10,057 bases of DNA from Candidatus Aminicenantes bacterium UBA876 (GCA_002294665.1 DBFQ01000063.1:26208-36264); one strand, 5' to 3'; positions 1 to 7,772 are shown, counted from the stretch's first letter. Program-made: numbers and translations. Notes: generated from the sequence alone by a model not told the origin.

Positions 1-2162
1 AGTACCAGGGGCTGACCGCCACGGAAATCGCCCTGTCGGAATCCCAGGAGCGCATGGCGGTTGTGGTCTCGGCCTCCGATGTCCCGGCTTTCATTGCCGC
101 GGCGGAGGGCGAAAACCTGGAAGCCACGGAAATCGCGGTGGTCACGGACACCAACCGGTTACGCATGTACTGGCATGGCCGCATCATCCTTGACCTGGAC
201 CGCGGCTTTCTGGATTCTCACGGCGCCACCCAGCACGCGCAAGTAAGAATCCAATCCCCGGCGGCCGGACCGGAAGGCCGCCTGCTGGTTCCCCGGGTAT
301 CTGTGGCGGGCGATGAAAAATCCAACTGGCTCGAACTGATGGCTGACCTCAACATCACCTCCCAGCAGGGATTGGTGGAACAATTCGACGCGTCGATCGG
401 CGCGGCGTCGGTGCATTTTCCCCTGGGCGGCGCATTCCAGGAGACTCCGGCTGATGCCATGGTGGCGAAAATCCCCCTGGAAAAAGGTCAAGCGGCCACC
501 GCCACAGCCATGTCGTTCGGTTTCGATCCGCATCTTTCAGCAAAAAGCCCCTTTCACGGGGCCATGTACGCCGTGGTGGAAGCTGTAACCCGCCTGGTCG
601 CCGTCGGCGTTTTTCGAGCGGAGATCCGCCTGTCTCTGCAGGAATATTTCGAAAAACCGGGCCATGACGAATCACGCTGGGGCAAGCCGTACGCCGCGCT
701 GCTGGGAGCCCACACCGCGCTGACGGAACTTGAAGTTCCCGCCATCGGCGGAAAGGACAGCATGTCGGGTTCCTTTAATGACCTGGATGTTCCTCCGACC
801 CTGGTCGCCTTTGCCATGGGTACGCTGGAAGCCGAAAGCACCGTATCCGCTGAATTCAAGGCGCCGGACCACGCGGTGTATCTGGTGCCAACGGATCACA
901 CCGCGGCGGAAGTACCGGATTTCCAACACCTGCGCGCCGGCCTGGATGCCGTTCACCACGGCATTCAATACGGCCAGGTGCTTGCCGCCCGCGCGGTCGG
1001 AATGGGCGGAATGGCCGAGGCGCTGGCCAAGATGGCTTTCGGAAACCGAATCGGCGTAAGCATCGATGCGGATATCGATACCCGGCAATTATTCCGCCCG
1101 GATTACGGAGCCATGATCCTGGAGGTTGCCGCTGAAACGGACGCGGACTGGATTCGAGCGGCCGGCGCCAAGAAAATCGGCAGAACCATCGCGGCAAGCG
1201 AAATTCGCCGCAAGGATCTGGCGATTGTCCTGGATGAGTTGCGCGAACCCTGGCAGGAAACCCTTGCCGGGGTCTTCCCCAGCCGGACCCAGCCGGAAGG
1301 CGGCATCGAAGAGATCCCCTTGTACCGGAACGAAACGCGGCGCTCGGCGGCGATCAAAGCGGCACAGCCGCGCGCATTTGTCCCGGTTTTCCCCGGTACG
1401 AATTGCGAGTACGACACCGCGGCCGCCCTGGAAAGCGCGGGCGCCCGGGCATGCATCCAGGTATTCCGCAACCGCACGCCGCAAGAGATCGAAGATTCGA
1501 CGACGGCATTGTGCCGGGAAATCGACCGCGCCCAGATGCTGGTTCTTTCCGGTGGCTTCAGCGCCGGTGACGAGCCGGAGGGATCCGGAAAGTTCATTGC
1601 CACCGTGTTCCGGAATCCCCGGGTTCACGAGGCGGTGGATCACCTGCTCAACCGGCGGGACGGCCTGATCCTGGGAATCTGCAACGGCTTTCAAGCCCTG
1701 ATCAAACTGGGACTGTTGCCCTGGGGAAAAATCACCGATCTGTCGACGGATAGTCCCACCATCACCTACAACCGCATCGGCAGGCACGTCGCCCGCATGG
1801 TGAGAACACGGGTGGTATCGACCCTCTCGCCGTGGCTTTACCGCAGCCGGCCCGGTGATATCCATCTGGTGCCGGTTTCGCATGGAGAAGGCCGTTTCGT
1901 GGCCGCTCCAGAGCGGATTCACCAGTTGGCGCAAAGCGGTCAACTGGCCGCCCAGTACGTGGACATGAGCGGCCACCCGACCATGGAGTATCCCCATAAC
2001 CCCAACGGTTCCTTCTGCGCGGTCGAAGCTGTTTCGAGCCCGGACGGCCGTATCCTGGGCAAAATGGGACATAATGAACGCCTGGTTTCAGGCGTGGCGC
2101 GCAATATCCCCGATATTGCGGCGGCGGAATTGTTCGGCGGCGGAGTCGATTATTTCAGATGA
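1..2162 (+). CDS. purL: Phosphoribosylformylglycinamidine (FGAM) synthase, single-chain form with C-terminal glutaminase domain (5'-partial)
   Basis: This enzyme carries out the fourth step of de novo purine synthesis, the ATP- and glutamine-dependent conversion of FGAR to FGAM in the cytoplasm. The frame is open from base 3, before the first ATG at 54, and the residues there (LSESQERM) are a conserved PurL motif, so the gene starts outside the window. Counting from the ATG at 54, the synthetase part includes the SFGFDPH stretch (about 154-160) and IGGKDSMSG (231-239). A PurQ-like class I glutaminase follows from about 440, with FPGTNCEYD (446-454), SGGFSAGDEPEGSGKF (499-514), nucleophile Cys543 in GICNGFQ, and His673 and Glu675 in GHNER completing the triad. 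The wording of the glutaminase part fits the long 'clostridial-type' PurL family, usually around 1,200 residues or more, so roughly 500 N-terminal residues are missing here. The stop codon overlaps the rarA start (ATGA). No frameshift was seen. Confidence 0.96.
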   Translation, partial: YQGLTATEIALSESQERMAVVVSASDVPAFIAAAEGENLEATEIAVVTDTNRLRMYWHGRIILDLDRGFLDSHGATQHAQVRIQSPAAGPEGRLLVPRVSVAGDEKSNWLELMADLNITSQQGLVEQFDASIGAASVHFPLGGAFQETPADAMVAKIPLEKGQAATATAMSFGFDPHLSAKSPFHGAMYAVVEAVTRLVAVGVFRAEIRLSLQEYFEKPGHDESRWGKPYAALLGAHTALTELEVPAIGGKDSMSGSFNDLDVPPTLVAFAMGTLEAESTVSAEFKAPDHAVYLVPTDHTAAEVPDFQHLRAGLDAVHHGIQYGQVLAARAVGMGGMAEALAKMAFGNRIGVSIDADIDTRQLFRPDYGAMILEVAAETDADWIRAAGAKKIGRTIAASEIRRKDLAIVLDELREPWQETLAGVFPSRTQPEGGIEEIPLYRNETRRSAAIKAAQPRAFVPVFPGTNCEYDTAAALESAGARACIQVFRNRTPQEIEDSTTALCREIDRAQMLVLSGGFSAGDEPEGSGKFIATVFRNPRVHEAVDHLLNRRDGLILGICNGFQALIKLGLLPWGKITDLSTDSPTITYNRIGRHVARMVRTRVVSTLSPWLYRSRPGDIHLVPVSHGEGRFVAAPERIHQLAQSGQLAAQYVDMSGHPTMEYPHNPNGSFCAVEAVSSPDGRILGKMGHNERLVSGVARNIPDIAAAELFGGGVDYFR

Positions 2163-3529
2163 AGCAGGCAGGACCCGCCGGCACGCCGGATATCGCTTCA
2201 CTGTTCCCACTGGCCGACCGCATGCGCCCCGATCAGATCAGCCAGGTCTACGGCCAGGAGCACCTGACCGGACGCGGCAAGATCCTTTCCGACATGGTGG
2301 AGCATGAACAGCTCGGGTCCATTATTTTCTGGGGTCCGCCGGGAACCGGCAAAACCACGCTGTCGCGCATTCTGGCCAAATCGCTGAATGTTCCCTCGCT
2401 GGAATTCTCAGCCACGGTTTCCCGCATCGCCGAAATCCGCGAGGTGATGCAGCAAGCGGAATCCGCCCGCGGCCGATTGCATCGCCCCCTGGTGGTTTTC
2501 GTCGACGAGATCCACCATTTCAACAAGCACATGCAGGACGCGTTTCTCTCTTTTGTGGAACGCGGAGACATCATCCTGCTGGGCACCACAACCGAGAATC
2601 CCGCCTTCAAACTCAACCGCGCCCTGATCTCGCGCATGCAGATCCTGGAATTGCGCCCCCTGGAAGACCACCACCTGGAAGCCATCCTTGAGCGCGCCGC
2701 CGCCATGGTGAGGGAAAACGGGATCCCGGTCCCGGAACTGGCCCCCGGTGCCCGGGCGCTGTTGATTCACCACGCGTCCGGGGACGCCCGGCGCCTGCTC
2801 AACAGCTATGAAATGATCCTGCGCCTGGGAAAAGATCCCGCCGAGACCATGCAGACCGAAGAGGTGGCGTTGCTGCTGCAGCGCAAGGTCAAGGGATACG
2901 ACCGCTCCGGCGATGACCGTTACCAGCTGATATCGGCATTTCACAAAAGCGTGCGCAATTCCGACGTGGACGCTTCGTTGTACTGGCTTCACCGTATGCT
3001 TGCAGGCGGAGAAGATCCGCTCTTTGTTATCCGGCGCATGATCCGCATCAGCGCGGAAGATATCGGCCTGGCCGATCCCCAGGCTGTGCGCGTCTGCCTC
3101 GATGCCCGCGAGGCTTTCGATTTCATCGGTTCGCCCGAGGGCGAGATCTTCCTGACCATGGCCACGGTATACCTGGCAGCGGCTCCCAAGAGCAATGCCT
3201 TGTACAACACCGAGAAACGCATGCAACAGGTGGCGGAACGCTACGACAACGAGCCGGTCCCGCTGCATCTGGTCAACCCTTCCCACTTCCTGGCCGCGCG
3301 CCGGGGGGCCGGGCGCGACTACCTTTATGCCCACGATTTCGCAGAGCGGACCACGCCGATGCGGACCCTGCCCCGGGGAGTACGCGAAAAGAATTTCTAT
3401 ACTCCCGGTGAACTCGGCTTTGAAAAAACCATCCGCGAGCGCATCCAGTTCTGGCTGGAGCGCAAACGAGCCATGGAACAGGCCGCAGGGGAAACAAACC
3501 GGCGCGAAGACCCCGAAAAAAAGGACTAA
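2159..3529 (+). CDS. rarA: Replication-associated recombination protein A (AAA+ ATPase, RarA/MgsA family)
   Basis: RarA is a tetrameric AAA+ ATPase related to clamp loaders and RuvB that acts at stalled replication forks and gapped DNA. The 456-residue product is close to the E. coli length (447) and collinear with it. It has the N-terminal MRP...GQEHL block (22-36), Walker A GPPGTGKT (59-66), Walker B VVFVDEIHHF (112-121), sensor 1 in TTTEN (143-147), a probable arginine-finger segment ISRM (157-160) and sensor 2 GDARR (209-213). The C-terminal tetramerisation region follows, with FHKSVRNSD, GGEDPLFVIRR and APKSNALY. The ATG at 2159 overlaps the purL stop as ATGA, which implies translational coupling; the nearest GGAG (2142-2145) is rather far away. 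A later ATG (2219, MRPDQ) would lose residues that align with the E. coli N-terminus. The last 15 or so residues are strongly charged. The gene ends tail to tail with the minus-strand regulator, sharing 4 bp. Confidence 0.96.
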   Translation: MKQAGPAGTPDIASLFPLADRMRPDQISQVYGQEHLTGRGKILSDMVEHEQLGSIIFWGPPGTGKTTLSRILAKSLNVPSLEFSATVSRIAEIREVMQQAESARGRLHRPLVVFVDEIHHFNKHMQDAFLSFVERGDIILLGTTTENPAFKLNRALISRMQILELRPLEDHHLEAILERAAAMVRENGIPVPELAPGARALLIHHASGDARRLLNSYEMILRLGKDPAETMQTEEVALLLQRKVKGYDRSGDDRYQLISAFHKSVRNSDVDASLYWLHRMLAGGEDPLFVIRRMIRISAEDIGLADPQAVRVCLDAREAFDFIGSPEGEIFLTMATVYLAAAPKSNALYNTEKRMQQVAERYDNEPVPLHLVNPSHFLAARRGAGRDYLYAHDFAERTTPMRTLPRGVREKNFYTPGELGFEKTIRERIQFWLERKRAMEQAAGETNRREDPEKKD

Positions 3530-3897
3530 GTGCCGCGGTTTTCCGCGATCATGGCCACCAGTTCCAGCACTTCCCGGTAACGGATGGGCTTGGCGATATA
3601 GTGGTCATACCCGGCTTCAAGGATCCTCTCGCGATCGTTCTTCAAAGCCATCGCGGTGGCGGCGATCACCGGCACCGAACGCAAGCGGGGTTCGGTCTTC
3701 AAGTAACGGATCGCGGAAAAGTCATCCATCTCCGCCAATTGCACATCCATTACAATCAATTCCGGGGGCGAATCCGCGGCCATTGTCAATCCGTTGATCA
3801 CGGAATCGGCGCACACCACTTCATGACCGCCGGAAATCAGAATCGTGCGAATCAATTTCAGGCTCGCGGCATCGCTTTCAATGACCAGGATCCGCAT
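3526..3897 (-). CDS. Single-domain response regulator (receiver only, CheY/DivK-like)
   Basis: A 123-residue protein made of one receiver domain and nothing else, so it must act by binding a partner or passing on phosphate rather than by binding DNA. The probable phosphorylated residue is Asp51 (VMDVQL), the conserved Thr is T81 (AATAM), and the conserved Lys is K103, followed by Pro (IAKPI). The acidic metal-binding pair is altered: where most family members have ED or DD, this one has Glu7-Ser8, with Asp9 next. It is the last gene of the signalling operon. Its ATG shares one base with the stop of the hybrid kinase (TGATG), which suggests translational coupling and a working partnership with that kinase. 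A GGGGAA stretch about 8-13 bases upstream may serve as ribosome binding site. The 3' end overlaps rarA by 4 bp in convergent orientation. Likely roles are phosphate acceptor, shuttle or phosphate sink for the kinase; its target is unknown. Confidence 0.9.
   Translation of the reverse strand: MRILVIESDAASLKLIRTILISGGHEVVCADSVINGLTMAADSPPELIVMDVQLAEMDDFSAIRYLKTEPRLRSVPVIAATAMALKNDRERILEAGYDHYIAKPIRYREVLELVAMIAENRGT
3534..3547 (-). terminator. Small GC hairpin at the rarA/regulator convergent end (weak terminator candidate)
   Basis: A perfect inverted repeat CGCGG-TTTT-CCGCG lies just inside the 3' end of the minus-strand regulator gene and 5 bases past the rarA stop. Read on the minus strand, the hairpin is followed after 11 bases by seven T residues (complement of A3516-3522), which lie within the end of rarA. 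The gap before the T-run is too long for a textbook intrinsic terminator, and nothing resembling a T-run follows on the plus strand. It is recorded because the two convergent transcripts have no intergenic space in which to end. Confidence 0.25.
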
Positions 3898-6167
3898 CAG
3901 GATTTCCCCGGAACCAGGTGGTGCAACACCCGGGAAACATGCTCCATGTCGACTCCGCCGGGACTCAACAGGGCGAACAGGCCCGGACGCATGGCGTGAA
4001 GCTCCGCTTCGAGGTTTTCCGGCTCCAGCGCCAGCACGGTGGAGATGGTGCGTGTTTCCGGCCGTTGCGCCAGCAGTTGGATCACCTCAAACCCGCTGAT
4101 ATCAGGCAAAACCGCGGCCGTGATTAAAAGCTGCGGCCGGCCGCGCAACGTGGCGTCGATTCCGGCCAGTCCGGAGGATGCCCGTTCCACCTCCCAGCCC
4201 AGGGCGCGCATCACCTCCACGCCCTGTCGGGCGCGTCCGTCATCGGCATCCACCAGCAGCGCGCGTTTCCCCGCGGCTGGTGCCGCGGCATCGGTTTCTG
4301 CCGCCGCATTGAGCACCATTTCGAGAGACGCCGCGTTCAGGGGAAACAGGGAAAAAGCCGACGGCGCGATTACGGCGCCCTGACCGGCGGCCGTCACTTC
4401 CGCCAACAGAACAACCGCAACGGCCTGAAGTTGCGGCAATTCCTTCATCTGGATCAGGAAACGGATTCCATCCAGGCCCGGATACTCCGCGTCCAGGATC
4501 ACCGCATCGGCCTGGTGGCGATTGAGCCAGTCCCAGGCCATGGCATAGTCTGCTGAAACGGTCATTTCAAGTTTTTCTGATTGCGACCAATCCTGAAGTC
4601 TCTGACACAGATTTTTGTTGCGTGAAAGCGCGAACAGGGAAAACGATCTTTCGCGCAGCGACGCCTGATCCCGAAGCGATGGGGTTACAGCGGCCGATTC
4701 GGTTTCCGCGCTTACCCTCCAGGGCATAAAAACGCTGAACCGGCTGCCTTTCCCGGGGCTGCTTTCCACGTTCACCCAGCCGCCGTGCAATTCGGCCAGG
4801 CGTTTGACCATGGTCAGTCCCAGTCCGGTCCCCTCGTACCGGCGACTGAGGGAGCCGTCAAGTTGTTCGAAGGGAACAAAAAGGCGTTCCAGGTCACGGG
4901 GGGATATGCCGATGCCCGTATCCTCAACCACCAGCTCCAGGAAATAGTCGCCCTGCCAATTGGGGGCCGCTTGCGCATTGCGCCGAAACATCTCCCGCGC
5001 CGCCACCCTGCGGGCGGACAGCAAAACCTTTCCGCCATCGGGAGTAAACTTGACGGCATTGGACAACAGGTTGTAGACGATCTGGCGGAACTTGCGCATA
5101 TCCAGAAACAGGCTATCCTCATGCGGATCCACCACGGACTCGAGCCGGATCGCGTGTGCCGCGGCTCTTTCGCGAATGATCCTCAGGGCGCTCTCACACA
5201 AAACCGACACCCGGGCGGGTTCCAGTTCAAGCGACATCTTGCCCGCGTCGATCTTGGACATGTCCAGGATATCGTTGATCAGCGACAACAGATGGCGACC
5301 GCTGTTAAAGATATCTGTGACGTATTCCTTCTGCCGCGGCGACAAATCCCCTTCGACGATCCCGTCCTTCAACACTTCGGAAAATCCGATCACGGCGTTC
5401 AGCGGCGTACGCAATTCATGCGACATGTTGGCCAGGAATTCAGATTTCGCCCGGTTCACCACTTCCAGTTCCAATGTCCTTTCTTTCAAAGCGATTTCAG
5501 CCATCTTTCGCGGCGTCACATCCTCGATGGCCAGAAGAAACAAGGGCTGCTTGTCCACCGTCACCCGCCGTCCGCCCGCCAGAAGATGGCAATGGCCGAT
5601 TCCGGGATCATTGAATTCCAGTTCCAGATGATGAAAATCCTCGCCGCTTCCCGCCTGGAGGGATTGCACGCCGGCACGCAATTCCGCCACGTTCCAGCGT
5701 CCCTTGTCCAACTCAAAAAAAGGACGGTCCTGCGTTTCTTCAGGCGTATAGTTGAAACGGGACAGGAAAGCGGGATTAGCCGTGGTGATGAGCAGGTCCT
5801 CGGACAGAACCACGAGCGGGATGGGCACGGACGCCACAATCGATTCAGCATAGTTCCGGGCTTCCTGGATCCGGTCCGCCGACACGACGATGTTGGTAAT
5901 CGCCCGTTGCGAAAAACGATTGAACAACACCACACTGATGGCCAGCATGAACGCCAGAATCGCGATAATGGCCACAATCGACAGCTGGGGTACGTCCACC
6001 AGCGTATCGTACATCGTTTTGACCAGCAGCAGGAGCAGGCCGTAGATGATCAGGGTGATCACCGCCTTGAGCTTGCGGACTTCATTGTTGAGAAACGCGG
6101 GAAGCGGTACTTCCTGCGAAGCCGCGTGGCCGCGCTTCGGCAACAGCACTTTTTTTCTCATTTTCAC
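3897..6167 (-). CDS. Membrane-bound PAS hybrid histidine kinase with two degenerate receiver domains
   Basis: A 756-residue inner-membrane sensor kinase. A basic N-terminus (1-33) precedes two hydrophobic helices (about 34-52 and 62-83) joined by a loop of some ten residues, so there is no room for a periplasmic sensor domain. A PAS domain (about 105-217) is the likely input, followed by a short coiled linker. The kinase core is complete: His250 in SHELRTPLN, N box around Asn366/Asn370, G1 DTGIG (416-420), F box FVPFEQLDGS (430-439) and G2 GTGLGL (446-451). Two receiver folds follow. The first (about 507-620) keeps Asp559 (ILDAEYPG) but has Ser/Arg/Asn where the acidic pair should be and Phe608-Pro in place of Lys-Pro. 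The second (about 634-752) keeps Asp640/Asp642/Asp643 but has Ala684 at the Asp site and Ser735-Pro at the Lys site. There is no HPt domain. The GTG start (6167) overlaps the upstream HD-GYP stop as GTGA; an in-frame ATG two codons later (6161) is an equally possible start. Confidence 0.93.
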   Translation of the reverse strand: MKMRKKVLLPKRGHAASQEVPLPAFLNNEVRKLKAVITLIIYGLLLLLVKTMYDTLVDVPQLSIVAIIAILAFMLAISVVLFNRFSQRAITNIVVSADRIQEARNYAESIVASVPIPLVVLSEDLLITTANPAFLSRFNYTPEETQDRPFFELDKGRWNVAELRAGVQSLQAGSGEDFHHLELEFNDPGIGHCHLLAGGRRVTVDKQPLFLLAIEDVTPRKMAEIALKERTLELEVVNRAKSEFLANMSHELRTPLNAVIGFSEVLKDGIVEGDLSPRQKEYVTDIFNSGRHLLSLINDILDMSKIDAGKMSLELEPARVSVLCESALRIIRERAAAHAIRLESVVDPHEDSLFLDMRKFRQIVYNLLSNAVKFTPDGGKVLLSARRVAAREMFRRNAQAAPNWQGDYFLELVVEDTGIGISPRDLERLFVPFEQLDGSLSRRYEGTGLGLTMVKRLAELHGGWVNVESSPGKGSRFSVFMPWRVSAETESAAVTPSLRDQASLRERSFSLFALSRNKNLCQRLQDWSQSEKLEMTVSADYAMAWDWLNRHQADAVILDAEYPGLDGIRFLIQMKELPQLQAVAVVLLAEVTAAGQGAVIAPSAFSLFPLNAASLEMVLNAAAETDAAAPAAGKRALLVDADDGRARQGVEVMRALGWEVERASSGLAGIDATLRGRPQLLITAAVLPDISGFEVIQLLAQRPETRTISTVLALEPENLEAELHAMRPGLFALLSPGGVDMEHVSRVLHHLVPGKS

Positions 6168-7705
6168 CGGCTGCGCGGCGCCCGGTCATGCAGGCGCTGG
6201 AACAATTCAGAGAAGCGGTCCGATGTGTGCCGGAACGCCTTCAATACCCGGGGATCAAAGTGTTCCGGGCGACAGGAGTCATCCCCTTCAAGGATGAGGC
6301 GAACGGCCTCTTCGTGAGGAAGAGCCGGCTTGTAAACCTTGGCGCAACGCATGGAATCATAGTGATCCGCCACGCACACGATTCGGCCCTCCAGCGGAAT
6401 TTTTTCTCCCTTCAATTTGTGCGGATATCCACTGCCGTCGAAATGTTCATGGTGAGTGAGCGCGATATTGCGCGCCATGCGGAAGCGCGGATGGGAGCCG
6501 ATGATTTCCGCTCCGTACAACGGATGCCTGTGGATGACCGCCATCTCTTCTCCGGTCAGGGCATCGGTTTTGCGCAGAATCCGTGCCGGGACCTTGATCA
6601 TGCCCACATCATGCATCTGGGCCTGCAGCCAGATGGCGCGCACGAAATTCCCCGACATCCCCAGGGTCTCGGCCAGCAGGGCACTGAACGCCCCCACGCG
6701 GATCACATGGTTGTCCTTGTCCTCGTCATGGGATTCCGATGCCCGCACCAGCGCCCTAACGGTGTGTTCCAGGGCGTCTTCCGTCTCCAGGATCTGGTTG
6801 GACAAGGATTTCAGAAACAGGCTCTGCATCACCAGGCTCTTCAGGACCGACGCATCATAAACCGTTACATCCCGGCCATAATTCAGGCTGAACACACACA
6901 ATTCGGGGCCGAGGTAGCCGATGCCGTTGCGTACACTCAGCAGGTTTTCCGCTTCCAGCATGCGCACCAGTTCACGCAGCTCGGTATCGCCGGCCTCGCC
7001 TTCGTTGAAAAACAAGACCCTGGACTCACCGGGCTCCGGCAGCCGGAGCGTCTCCTGCAGCCGGGTGTTGAGCCGGGTCTGGTAGAGTTCGTTGAAAGCC
7101 GACTCGAACTGGTACCATTCCCATTTTTTCTTCTGGGAAGTCCCGACAATCACGATCAGCGGGTTGTCCTGGATATCACCGGATTGCCGCAATACCTGCT
7201 TCACCACGCCGGAGATCACGCGCAGAAAGCGGAAATCCTTGGCGGAAAAGTCTTTCAGAATCTCTTCCCCAAAAGAAGTCAAACGCGTGATGTTCTGGTA
7301 ACCGTGGTTGAGACGATCGTTCAGCGACTTCATCTTCAGCAGCATGCGCACGCGGGCCAGCACCAGTTCCTGATCGAAGGGCTTGGTAATGAAGTCGTCG
7401 GCGCCGGCTTCGATGCCCTTTATGCGGTCTTCCCGCGAAGACAACACGGTAATCATTACGACCGGGATATGGCGGGTTTGCGGATTATCCTTGATGCGGC
7501 GACACACGGTATAGCCGTCCACCTCGGGCATCATGACATCCAGCAGAATCAGGTCAACCGGTTGTTCACTCACAATCGTCGCCACCTGCTCCGGGTGTTG
7601 TGTCGTGATCACCTGATATCCACGCGGCGACAACACCGCGCTCAATACCTTGAGATTGACCGGCTCATCATCCACACACAAGATGGTCTGCTTAGCCGTT
7701 TGCAC
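6164..7705 (-). CDS. Response regulator with HD-GYP cyclic-di-GMP phosphodiesterase output
   Basis: From the chosen start the protein has 513 residues. Residues 6-125 or so form a complete receiver: acidic pair Asp12-Asp13 (CVDDEP), phosphorylation site Asp56 (LLDVMMP), Thr86 and Lys108 (ITKPF). A middle region (about 140-310) resembles the GAF-like segment often found between receiver and HD-GYP in such regulators. The HD-GYP domain (about 310-500) shows NHVIRVG (His333), His365-Asp366 in MHDVGM, and HHEHFDGSGYP (418-428). HD-GYP proteins hydrolyse c-di-GMP with a two- or three-metal centre, so the expected output is phosphorylation-controlled lowering of c-di-GMP. Met369 replaces the Lys of the usual HDxGK motif. 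The GTG at 7705 is preferred because GGGGAGGG sits just upstream; the longer frame opens only with a TTG at 7786 and adds 27 residues unlike a receiver. It is the first gene of the three-gene operon, and its stop overlaps the kinase start. Confidence 0.93.
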   Translation of the reverse strand: MQTAKQTILCVDDEPVNLKVLSAVLSPRGYQVITTQHPEQVATIVSEQPVDLILLDVMMPEVDGYTVCRRIKDNPQTRHIPVVMITVLSSREDRIKGIEAGADDFITKPFDQELVLARVRMLLKMKSLNDRLNHGYQNITRLTSFGEEILKDFSAKDFRFLRVISGVVKQVLRQSGDIQDNPLIVIVGTSQKKKWEWYQFESAFNELYQTRLNTRLQETLRLPEPGESRVLFFNEGEAGDTELRELVRMLEAENLLSVRNGIGYLGPELCVFSLNYGRDVTVYDASVLKSLVMQSLFLKSLSNQILETEDALEHTVRALVRASESHDEDKDNHVIRVGAFSALLAETLGMSGNFVRAIWLQAQMHDVGMIKVPARILRKTDALTGEEMAVIHRHPLYGAEIIGSHPRFRMARNIALTHHEHFDGSGYPHKLKGEKIPLEGRIVCVADHYDSMRCAKVYKPALPHEEAVRLILEGDDSCRPEHFDPRVLKAFRHTSDRFSELFQRLHDRAPRSR

Positions 7706-7708
7706 ATT

Positions 7709-7716
7709 CCCTCCCC
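7709..7716 (-). promoter_or_regulatory. Strong ribosome binding site that decides the HD-GYP gene start
   Basis: On the minus strand GGGGAGGG, containing GGAGG at 7714-7710, is followed by four bases (GAAT) and the GTG at 7705. The upstream in-frame TTG at 7786 has no comparable sequence before it. This is the best Shine-Dalgarno match of the signalling operon and argues for the shorter 513-residue product. Confidence 0.7.
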
Positions 7717-7748
7717 GGTAAAAATGTGGCTCCGCCTGCAGGTAAACA

Positions 7749-7772
7749 GGCTCCCCGATATCCGGGCCAGCC
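7749..7772 (-). other. Possible hairpin in the 5' leader of the HD-GYP gene
   Basis: Two nested complementary blocks, GGCT/AGCC (7749-7752 with 7769-7772) and CCCG/CGGG (7754-7757 with 7763-7766), are separated by a small 1x2 internal loop and enclose a five-base loop. It would lie in the transcribed leader about 45 bases before the GTG start. No riboswitch class is recognised, and an eight-pair GC stem can arise by chance in GC-rich DNA. Confidence 0.3.

Noticed and set aside
1089..2072. 327-codon minus-strand open frame opposite purL
   Set aside because: It is a shadow of the glutaminase domain of PurL, with no independent evidence of coding.
2408..3334. 308-codon minus-strand open frame opposite rarA
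   Set aside because: It is a shadow of the AAA+ gene, with no domain or ribosome binding site recognised.
4785..6317. 510-codon plus-strand open frame opposite the hybrid kinase
   Set aside because: It is rich in Gln, His and Arg, has no recognisable domain, and lies antisense to a gene with unmistakable kinase motifs. Such shadows are common opposite GC-rich genes.
3526..7705. Possible RpfC/RpfG quorum-sensing pair
   Set aside because: The kinase has two helices rather than the multi-helix RpfC sensor, has a PAS domain and lacks an HPt domain, and no rpfF-like synthase is present. Only the general kinase plus HD-GYP pairing is shared.
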